A stretch of 6,031 nucleotides of DNA from Lachnospiraceae bacterium UBA7012 (lineage in GTDB: Bacteria > Bacillota > Clostridia > Lachnospirales > Lachnospiraceae): NCBI GenBank assembly GCA_002449595.1, contig DJXE01000102.1, positions 1-6,031 on the forward strand. Direction: 5' to 3'. Below, piece by piece: positions 1-5,029 of this stretch (positions are counted from its first letter, which is position 1; each line of letters begins with the position of its first letter). The position numbers were made by a program, and so were the translations under genes. Under the pieces are notes generated by a model. It had not been told where the DNA came from, ran no database searches, and saw only the letters and a list, made by a program, of their open reading frames with translations.

Positions 1-728
1 CGAACTTCAACCTCAGCTTCCTGACACTGATCCCAGTGATCCTCGTCATCGTGATGCTGCTTTTCAAGGTGCCCGCATTCCCGACCATCATGATCGGCGC
101 AGTTGTCGGCGGCCTCACTGCAATGATCACACAGGGCTCCTCCTTCAAGGATGTGATGACCGCGATGCTTTCCGGCTACACCATCGACTCCGGCATCCTC
201 CTCGTCGACAAGCTCCTGAACCGAGGCGGTATCGCCAGCATGTACAGCATCCTATGCATCATGATCTTCGCGATGGGCATGGGCGGCATGCTTGACCGCA
301 TGGGCATCCTGAACAACTTCCTCGGCCTCTTCGTCCAGAAGATCAAAAATGTGCCGGGCCTCATCTTCAGCACGATGCTCGTCTCCTACGTCTCGAGCGC
401 GATCGGCTGCACGCAGTCCATGTCGCACGTCCTGACCGGCAAGCTCATGAACCCGATCTACAAAGAAAAAGGAGTTGCGCCCGAAGTCCTCTCCAGAACG
501 ATGGAAGACTGCGGCACGCTCGGCGGCGCACTGATGCCGTGGCACACCAACGCGATCTACTTCTGCGGCGCCCTGAGCGTCACCTACGCGGAATACATCC
601 CGTACCTGTTCCTCAGCTTCCTGGCGCCCCTGTTCGCAATCCTCTTTGCGTTCACCGGCATTGCCATCTGGTACGTGAATGAGAACGGCGACCGCATCCC
701 GAAGGAGCAAGCTGCAATCAACAAGTAA
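1..728 (+). CDS. NhaC-family Na+/H+ (or organic-acid) antiporter, C-terminal part
   Basis: This is a partial gene, open at the left edge; the first complete codon begins at base 3, giving 241 residues before TAA at 726-728. NhaC-family proteins are usually about 450-470 residues, so roughly the last half is present. It is an inner-membrane protein with several hydrophobic segments, at about residues 4-21, 29-43, 80-97, 118-135, 185-195 and 199-224. Family-like stretches are NRGG (73-76), the glycine/methionine-rich segment around GMGGML (92-97), and the late block SRTMEDCGTLGGALMPWHT (164-182), which matches the conserved 'SRTxEDxGT...xPW' region of NhaC. The tail is short and charged (ENGDRIPKEQ). 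Known members exchange Na+ for H+, and some (MleN type) exchange malate and lactate; the substrate cannot be told from this half. No U-tract terminator follows the stop; a structured intergenic region does. Confidence 0.88.
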   Translation, partial: NFNLSFLTLIPVILVIVMLLFKVPAFPTIMIGAVVGGLTAMITQGSSFKDVMTAMLSGYTIDSGILLVDKLLNRGGIASMYSILCIMIFAMGMGGMLDRMGILNNFLGLFVQKIKNVPGLIFSTMLVSYVSSAIGCTQSMSHVLTGKLMNPIYKEKGVAPEVLSRTMEDCGTLGGALMPWHTNAIYFCGALSVTYAEYIPYLFLSFLAPLFAILFAFTGIAIWYVNENGDRIPKEQAAINK

Positions 729-738
729 AAGAGATTAG

Positions 739-886
739 CCTGCACCTGCTCAAGCGCTGCATGTGCACGTCGGGCACGCTTCCGCTATAAGCTTGCCTCG
801 CAACGGTACTAAGCTCGAAAGGACCTCGCTAAGTACCGGCGGGCCGCAAATACCCTACGTGCACATGCAGCGCTCGCTGGTGCAGG
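739..886 (-). ncRNA. Structured RNA-like element, copy 1 (unrecognised family)
   Basis: The strand is assigned by resemblance to copy 2. Read on the - strand, the 148-base element has a long closing stem. An 8-bp outer helix pairs bases 739-746 with 879-886, followed by an asymmetric internal loop. An 18-bp perfect helix then pairs 753-770 with 857-874. Inside sits a core hairpin: 7 bp (804-810 with 832-838), a U.U mismatch, three more pairs, two back-to-back G.A oppositions in a CGAG/CGAG context, a G-C pair and a 7-base loop. A short GC-GGAA-GC hairpin with a GNRA-type loop follows. The core sequence ACUUAGCGAGGUCC...CGAGCUUAGU recurs in copy 2. I do not recognise the family. It could be an RNA or a palindromic mobile repeat. 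On the + strand the same stem would form just after the antiporter stop. Confidence 0.6.
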
Positions 887-894
887 ACACCTGT

Positions 895-921
895 CGCAGC
901 CGCTTAGCGGAGTCTTCTGCG
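895..921. other. Hairpin with palindromic centre between the two elements
   Basis: CGCAG (895-899) can pair with CTGCG (917-921). Inside it lies the near-perfect palindrome CCGCT-T-AGCGG (900-910). The centre shares CTTAGCG with the core of the two flanking elements. No gene or U-tract is associated with it. It may be a linker helix of a larger structure or a remnant of a further repeat. Confidence 0.4.
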
Positions 922-961
922 TGCGTAATGGTTTGACGAGGACAGTCTGCTCGGCCGGAAC

Positions 962-1091
962 GCCACGGACTCGTACTGCGCCGGGTGCTTTACAAGCCGT
1001 CGTCACTTAGCGAGGTCCCTCACGAGCTTAGTGACGTGACGAGCGCAGTTTGCAGCCGAAAGGCGGGCCCGGCGCAGTATGTGTCCGTGGC
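962..1091 (+). ncRNA. Structured RNA-like element, copy 2 (unrecognised family)
   Basis: This 130-base element has the same architecture as copy 1, in the opposite orientation. A 9-bp outer helix pairs 962-970 with 1083-1091. A 3x3 internal loop follows, then a 12-bp helix (974-985 with 1068-1079). The core hairpin pairs 1001-1007 with 1030-1036, has a U.U mismatch (1008/1029), pairs 1009-1011 with 1026-1028, then shows tandem G.A oppositions (1012/1025, 1013/1024) and an 8-base loop. A GCC-GAAA-GGC hairpin with a GNRA loop lies at 1055-1064. The core bases nearly match copy 1, while the outer stems differ in sequence but remain paired. The element ends 21 bases before the dehydrogenase ATG, just ahead of its Shine-Dalgarno, so a cis-regulatory 5'-leader role is possible. 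A free-standing small RNA or a mobile repeat is not excluded. Confidence 0.6.
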
Positions 1092-1099
1092 TTATACGG

Positions 1100-1105
1100 A
1101 AAGGA
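1100..1105 (+). promoter_or_regulatory. Shine-Dalgarno for the D-2-hydroxyacid dehydrogenase
   Basis: AAAGGA lies 7 bases before the ATG at 1113. It decides the start: the frame is open further upstream to a TTG at 1050, but that codon lies within the structured element and would add 21 residues unlike the family's N-terminus. Confidence 0.75.
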
Positions 1106-1112
1106 ATTATAC

Positions 1113-2099
1113 ATGAAGTTTGTGTTGACGCACACGCTTGACGACGCGGCGATGCAGTATCTGAAGGATAATGACGTGACAGTGTGGATCGCGGACTCCG
1201 CGGACGTGCCGTCATATGTCGACGAGCTGAAGGATGCGGACGCGCTTATTATTCGCAGCGGCGAGTGCCGCGCGGACGTGATGGACCAGTGCCCGAAGCT
1301 GAAGGTCGTCGCGCACAATGGAATCGGTTATGACAATATGGACGTCGCGCATGCGACGGAGCTCGGCATTGCCTGTGCGATTGCGAAAGGCTCGAACGCG
1401 CAGGCCGTCGCGGAGCATACGCTCGCGATGATCCTGGCTTTTGCGAAGGACCTGAAGAATGCGGACGAGGGATTCCACAACGGCAACTGGGCGGTGCGCG
1501 ATGCCGGCAGGTCGTTTGAGCTCGGCGGAAAGAAGGTCGGCATCATCGGTGTCGGCGGGATCGGCAGGATCCTGGCGAGACTCTGCGAGGCACTTGGCAT
1601 GCAGACGCTCGGATTTCAGACAGGAGATTATCCTGCGGCGCAGAAGAAGGAAGAGGTCGAGTCGGCGGGCTGCATCTACTATGATGACATGGAGAAGCTC
1701 CTCGCGGACAGCGACTTCGTGTCGGTCCACGTGCCTCTGAATCCCTCCACCAGAGGGCTGATCGGCAAAGAAGAGCTGGCCTGCATGAAAAAGACGGCGT
1801 ATCTCATCAACAACAGCCGCGGCGGCATTGTGGATGAGCAGGCGCTCGCGGACGCGCTGAACGCGGACCTGATCGCCGGCGCGGCGGCGGATGTCTTCAC
1901 GACAGAGCCTGTGACCGAGGACCAGCCGCTCCTTGCGGCAAAGAACTTCATCGGCACGCCGCACTCCGCGGCGCTCGCGAAGGAGGCGAAGGCCCGCATG
2001 ATGATGATGACCGCGCAGAACTGCGTGACCATCTGCACCGGCGGCATCACGCCCAACGTCGTGGATATGTCAGTGTATGAGCACCGCAGGCCGGTTTGA
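1113..2099 (+). CDS. D-isomer-specific 2-hydroxyacid dehydrogenase (NAD(P)-dependent)
   Basis: This 328-residue cytoplasmic enzyme is of normal length for the family, which interconverts 2-oxoacids and D-2-hydroxyacids (3-phosphoglycerate, D-lactate, glycerate or hydroxypyruvate type). The N-terminal catalytic half begins MKFVLTHTLD and includes HNGIGYDNMD (68-77). The Rossmann domain has the GVGGIG nucleotide loop (146-151). The catalytic triad is visible: Arg236 in NNSRGG, Glu265 in VFTTEP and His284 in GTPHSA. At the end of the second Rossmann strand, where NAD-specific members usually have Asp (GYD), this protein has Gln169 (GFQ), so cofactor preference is uncertain. A run of four Met codons occurs at 296-299. 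The gene follows structured element copy 2 and is closed by a terminator at 2161-2194, so it appears to be the last gene of its transcript. The exact substrate cannot be assigned. Confidence 0.92.
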   Translation: MKFVLTHTLDDAAMQYLKDNDVTVWIADSADVPSYVDELKDADALIIRSGECRADVMDQCPKLKVVAHNGIGYDNMDVAHATELGIACAIAKGSNAQAVAEHTLAMILAFAKDLKNADEGFHNGNWAVRDAGRSFELGGKKVGIIGVGGIGRILARLCEALGMQTLGFQTGDYPAAQKKEEVESAGCIYYDDMEKLLADSDFVSVHVPLNPSTRGLIGKEELACMKKTAYLINNSRGGIVDEQALADALNADLIAGAAADVFTTEPVTEDQPLLAAKNFIGTPHSAALAKEAKARMMMMTAQNCVTICTGGITPNVVDMSVYEHRRPV

Positions 2100-2107
2100 G
2101 AATGATT

Positions 2108-2128
2108 CCGGTCAGGGTTTCTGACTGG
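2108..2128 (+). other. Small stem-loop after the dehydrogenase stop
   Basis: CCGGTCAG (2108-2115) pairs with CTGACTGG (2121-2128), 8 bp including one G.U, around a 5-base loop. No U-tract follows, so it is not a terminator itself. It may protect the 3' end of the mRNA ahead of the real terminator. Confidence 0.45.
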
Positions 2129-2160
2129 CGGGATGTCCTGCGGAACCAGTGAGATCAATG

Positions 2161-2194
2161 CGTCGGAGCTTCCGGGCTCCGGCGTTTCTTTTTT
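2161..2194 (+). terminator. Rho-independent terminator of the dehydrogenase transcript
   Basis: A 9-bp GC-rich stem (2161-2169 with 2176-2184, one G.U) closes a 6-base loop and is followed directly by TTTCTTTTTT (2185-2194). It lies 62 bases after the dehydrogenase stop. It separates that gene from the downstream hydrolase operon. Confidence 0.9.
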
Positions 2195-2220
2195 GAGCGA
2201 TATGCTGTTTTTCGTATAAA
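2193..2220 (+). promoter_or_regulatory. Candidate sigma-A promoter P1 for the hydrolase operon
   Basis: TTGAGC (2193-2198) and TATAAA (2215-2220) are separated by 16 bases, in an AT-rich patch that stands out from the GC-rich surroundings. The -35 overlaps the T-tract of the preceding terminator. Transcription would start near 2227, about 100 bases before the hydrolase ATG. Assigned by consensus match only. Confidence 0.5.
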
Positions 2221-2269
2221 AAATCTTTCCGATGCGATCCTGATCTACCCCGTTTCGCCGTTCGGAATC

Positions 2270-2278
2270 TGTTATACT
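2270..2278 (+). promoter_or_regulatory. Candidate extended -10 promoter P2 for the hydrolase operon
   Basis: TGTTATACT is an extended -10 (TG, one base, then TATACT at 2273-2278). No good -35 is seen at the usual distance, which is common for extended -10 promoters. A start near 2285 would give a leader of about 45 bases. P1 and P2 may both be used, or only one. Confidence 0.5.
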
Positions 2279-2328
2279 CAATAAAGATATAGAGTTTACA
2301 AATTTCGGACACGGAGGATCAATATAAT

Positions 2329-4032
2329 ATGACCGATCAGGAGAAACTGGCCGCGCAGGAAGCGGAACGAGCCCGGAAGAACCGGGAAGAAGCGCTGCGT
2401 GTCAGGAAACAGTTTGATGACTGCGGCATCACGGGAGAGCCCTGCGGGTTTTCCATGGAGGAGACGTATCTCCCGATGGCGGACGGCATCCGGCTGTACA
2501 TGCGGATCTACAGGCCGGAGGGGAAAAGCGCGTATCCCGTGCTGATTCAGAGAAGCTGCTACCCGCACCAGATGGAGATCTACGAGGTATACGGCGAGGA
2601 GCTGGCAAAGCGCGGCTACGGCTACATTCTGCAGGTGTGCCGCGGCACGGGACAGAGCGAGGGCGAGTGGTATCCTAACGTCAATGAACGGGCGGACGGC
2701 CTGACGACGCTCGAGTGGCTGAACGCGCAGGACTGGTGCGAGAGCATCGGCTATTTCGGGGCGAGCTACCTCGCGCTGACCGGCTGGGCCATCGCGGACG
2801 CGGTCCCGGAAAAGGTGAAGGGAATGATGCTGACGGTCTACGGGACGGACCGCTTCAAATCAGCATATGAGAAAAGGCTGTTCCGCCACGACATCCTGAC
2901 GGGCTGGAGCATGTCGAACGCGGGCCATCCGGTCACGGCGGATTACCTGGAGAGCTGCAGGTACCGGCCGCACGTGAAGGTCGACGAGGCCCTCTGGGGC
3001 GGAAAGCTCGACTGGTACCAGGATTACATCCATTCCGTGAACAGGTCGGATCCGTACTGGCAGCACGGCTGGTGGAAGCAGCTCGCGGAGATCCCCTCGA
3101 AGACGAAGGTCCCGATCTTCCTCATCGACGCCTGGTATGACCACCACTTCGGCAGCGCGATGAACACGTATCAGGCGCTGAATGCCGAGACGAAGAAGCA
3201 CAGCTGGATGGATATCGGCTGCTGGAACCACTCGTCGGAGGAGTGCATCGACTGGGGAGAACAGCACAACCTTGAGAACGGCGACGTGAAGCGCCTTCTG
3301 GAGTGGTTCGACCTGCTCCTGAAGGAAAAGAAGCTCCCGGAGAAGCGGATCCGCGCGTATGTGATGCGGGAGGACCGCTGGCAGGAACTGGAAGACTGGC
3401 CGGTCCCGAAGAAGGAGGAGGCAGTGTACTGCCTCACCGCGGACAAAGGCCTCACCGAATCGAAGGAAGAGACAGCCGCGAGGGCGGGCGAAGTATCCTT
3501 TGACTATGATCCTGAAGATCCCTGCCCCAGCCACGGCGCGGAGAGCTGCTTCACGATGATGGAAGAGGCGGGCAGCCTTCTGCAGCCGGCGCCGGACTAC
3601 CGCCCGGACGTCGTCAGCTTTCTCAGCGAGCCTCTTACGGAAGAGAAAAGGATCGCCGGCGGCATCAAGGTGCATCTCACCGTGAAGACGGACGTGGATG
3701 ACACCGCGTTTTCCGCGAAACTCTGCGAGGTGTTCCCCGACGGAAAAGCTTATAATATCCGCAGCGGCATCACGACGATCGCGGCGGATCTTCCGGAAGG
3801 AGCGGAGTACCACCCCGGGGACGCCGTGCAGGTCACGGTCGATTTCTGGGACATTGTATGGACGCTGCAGCCCGGCAGCCGGATCCGGCTCGATATCTCG
3901 TCGTCCGATTTCCCGCAGTACGCGGCGCACAGCAATTACGCGGGCATCTGGGCGGACCAGGAGAAGACGAGGGTGGCGCACCAGACGATTTGTGCGGGAG
4001 AGGGCAGCAGGCTCGTCCTGCCGCTTCTGTAA
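2329..4032 (+). CDS. CocE/NonD-family (peptidase S15-like) alpha/beta hydrolase
   Basis: This 567-residue serine hydrolase, of usual family length, belongs to the cocaine esterase / X-prolyl dipeptidyl-peptidase superfamily, which cleaves acyl esters or peptide-like amides. Residues 1-30 form a charged helix, and there is no signal peptide, so it is probably cytoplasmic. The alpha/beta hydrolase core shows the probable oxyanion-hole Tyr78 (RSCYPH), a CRGTGQSEG block (104-112), nucleophile Ser146 in FGASYLA, Asp271 in DAWYD, and His301 in GCWNHS. About residues 365-567 form the beta-rich C-terminal PepX_C-like domain, with PGSRIRLDISSSDFP at 515-529. The ATG at 2329 follows GGAGG (2313-2317) at 11 bases. 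A FMN-dependent enzyme gene starts 24 bases after the stop, so the two are probably co-transcribed. The substrate is unknown; the sugar-hydrolase context favours an acyl esterase over a peptidase, by inference only. Confidence 0.9.
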   Translation: MTDQEKLAAQEAERARKNREEALRVRKQFDDCGITGEPCGFSMEETYLPMADGIRLYMRIYRPEGKSAYPVLIQRSCYPHQMEIYEVYGEELAKRGYGYILQVCRGTGQSEGEWYPNVNERADGLTTLEWLNAQDWCESIGYFGASYLALTGWAIADAVPEKVKGMMLTVYGTDRFKSAYEKRLFRHDILTGWSMSNAGHPVTADYLESCRYRPHVKVDEALWGGKLDWYQDYIHSVNRSDPYWQHGWWKQLAEIPSKTKVPIFLIDAWYDHHFGSAMNTYQALNAETKKHSWMDIGCWNHSSEECIDWGEQHNLENGDVKRLLEWFDLLLKEKKLPEKRIRAYVMREDRWQELEDWPVPKKEEAVYCLTADKGLTESKEETAARAGEVSFDYDPEDPCPSHGAESCFTMMEEAGSLLQPAPDYRPDVVSFLSEPLTEEKRIAGGIKVHLTVKTDVDDTAFSAKLCEVFPDGKAYNIRSGITTIAADLPEGAEYHPGDAVQVTVDFWDIVWTLQPGSRIRLDISSSDFPQYAAHSNYAGIWADQEKTRVAHQTICAGEGSRLVLPLL

Positions 4033-4056
4033 ATTACTTGACTGAAGGAGGACAGC

Positions 4057-4941
4057 ATGGCACAGACAGGCAATTCCAATACGATCAGCAGAGAGTATCT
4101 GGATTCGCTCCTCATCGAGACGAGGTATATGAATTCGACGCTCCCGAACACCGAATTTGAGTTATATGGAGAGAAGTTCGCCTCCCCCATCATGACGGCG
4201 GCGCTCTCGCATCTGGACCACTTCGGCGCGCCCGGCATGGCGATGGGCGTGGCGCAGGGTGCAAAGGATGCGGACTGCGTCCTCTGGTACGGTATGTCGG
4301 AAGAGGAAGAGATCGAGCGGCTTGCGTCGACCGGCGCAAAGATGATCGAGATCATCAAGCCTTACGGCGACCGTGACATCATTCTCAGGAAGATGGAGCA
4401 CGCGCAGAAGCTGGGACTTCTGGCGGTGGGCATCGATATCGACCACCCGTTCAACGATGACGGAACGTGGGATCCGTGCGAAGGCAATCCGCTGAAGGCT
4501 CTGACCACGGCGGAACTCCGCGAGATCTGCGAAGCAGTGAAGCTCCCGGTGATCATCAAGGGCGTGCTCAGCTGCTATGACGCGGACGAAGTGATGAACG
4601 CCGGCGCGAAGGGCATGGTTCTTTCGCACCACAACAACCGCATTGAATATGCGATCCCGCCGCTCATGGCGCTGCCGGAGATCGCGAAGCTGACGAAGGG
4701 AGAAGTCCCGCTGTTCGTCGACTGCATGATCCAGACCGGCATGGACGCGTTCAAAGCGCTCTGCCTGGGTGCCAAGGGCGTCTGCATCGGCAGGCCGCTG
4801 ATGACCGCTTTCAAGAATGACCAGGAGCACGGCGTGCGCGACTACCTGATGAAGGCGCGCGACGAGCTCGCGAAGGCGATGGCCTACACGGGTTGCACGG
4901 ATCTCTCGAAGATGGATGCGTCCGTGATCCACAGAAGATAA
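4057..4941 (+). CDS. Divergent FMN-dependent alpha-hydroxy-acid dehydrogenase-family protein
   Basis: This 294-residue TIM-barrel protein is shorter than typical family members (about 350-380), mainly at the N-terminus. Family blocks in order are: FASPIMTAALS (41-51); LPVIIKG (163-169) with the flavin-contacting Lys168; SHHNNR (190-195), matching the SNHGxR block with base His192 and Arg195; LFVDC (219-223); and GAKGVCIGRP (238-247), the FMN-phosphate site. Typical members oxidise L-2-hydroxyacids such as lactate or glycolate. Several substrate residues differ by hand alignment. Lys101 sits where an active-site Tyr is usual (QLY to IIK). No Arg occurs at 130-154, where the family carries its second substrate Arg. 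Gln226 replaces the usual Arg of the DGGxR block. Oxidation of a standard hydroxy acid is therefore not assured. AAGGAGGA (4045-4052) precedes the ATG, and the spacing suggests one operon with both neighbours. Confidence 0.85.
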   Translation: MAQTGNSNTISREYLDSLLIETRYMNSTLPNTEFELYGEKFASPIMTAALSHLDHFGAPGMAMGVAQGAKDADCVLWYGMSEEEEIERLASTGAKMIEIIKPYGDRDIILRKMEHAQKLGLLAVGIDIDHPFNDDGTWDPCEGNPLKALTTAELREICEAVKLPVIIKGVLSCYDADEVMNAGAKGMVLSHHNNRIEYAIPPLMALPEIAKLTKGEVPLFVDCMIQTGMDAFKALCLGAKGVCIGRPLMTAFKNDQEHGVRDYLMKARDELAKAMAYTGCTDLSKMDASVIHRR

Positions 4942-4962
4942 ACCAGAAAACAGATCAACCTT

Positions 4963-4988
4963 GTCCGGCAGGCGGATGCAGGCCGGAC
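4963..4988 (+). other. Intercistronic hairpin between the flavoprotein and xylosidase genes
   Basis: GTCCGGC (4963-4969) and GCCGGAC (4982-4988) form a perfect 7-bp stem around a 12-base loop. No U-tract follows, so it is not a classical terminator. It may tune mRNA stability or partial read-through between the two genes. Confidence 0.45.
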
Positions 4989-5010
4989 CGGATGGAACCG
5001 AAGTCAGAGT

Positions 5011-5018
5011 AAAGGAGG
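5011..5018 (+). promoter_or_regulatory. Shine-Dalgarno for the beta-helix xylosidase gene
   Basis: AAAGGAGG lies 11 bases before the ATG at 5030. It supports that start and translation of a gene that leaves the window on the right. Confidence 0.75.
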
Positions 5019-5029
5019 AGATAACGGGA

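Larger units (their letters stand above)
729..1112. other. Gene-free intergenic region packed with secondary structure
   Basis: The 384 bases between the antiporter stop and the dehydrogenase start hold no credible coding sequence. Short reading frames here lack ribosome binding sites and family resemblance. Almost all of the stretch is explained by two related structured elements in opposite orientation (739-886 and 962-1091) plus a 75-base middle segment with its own hairpin. I found no convincing sigma-A promoter for the downstream dehydrogenase and no terminator with a U-tract for the antiporter. The dehydrogenase transcript may therefore start inside this region from an unrecognised promoter, or read through from upstream. 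Confidence 0.8.

Noticed and set aside
739..886. Copy 1 as a terminator of the antiporter gene
   Set aside because: The stem is far longer than usual, encloses 86 bases of further structure and is not followed by a U-tract.
933..938. TTGACG as a -35 box
   Set aside because: The bases 16-18 positions downstream are GC-rich (CCGGAA region) with no -10 match.
1092..1098. TTATACG as a -10 box for the dehydrogenase
   Set aside because: No -35-like sequence lies 16-18 bases upstream; that position falls in the GC-rich outer stem. Transcription would also start almost at the ATG.
1050..1112. TTG start giving a 21-residue N-terminal extension of the dehydrogenase
   Set aside because: The extension lies inside the structured element, does not resemble the family and lacks a better ribosome binding site. 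The ATG at 1113 has AAAGGA at the right spacing and gives a standard N-terminus.
729..1112. CRISPR array or tRNA gene in the intergenic region
   Set aside because: The repeats are two, inverted and 130-150 bases long, with no short direct repeats and spacers. No cloverleaf, T-arm GGTTCRA box or CCA end was seen.
1212..1964. 250-codon - strand frame opposite the dehydrogenase
   Set aside because: It overlaps a complete dehydrogenase with all catalytic residues and is an antisense shadow of GC-rich codons.
2860..3981. Long open frame on the - strand opposite the hydrolase gene
   Set aside because: It is antisense to a gene with a clear catalytic triad. It is Arg/Val/Leu-rich, as expected from reverse reading of GC-biased codons, and has no family motifs.
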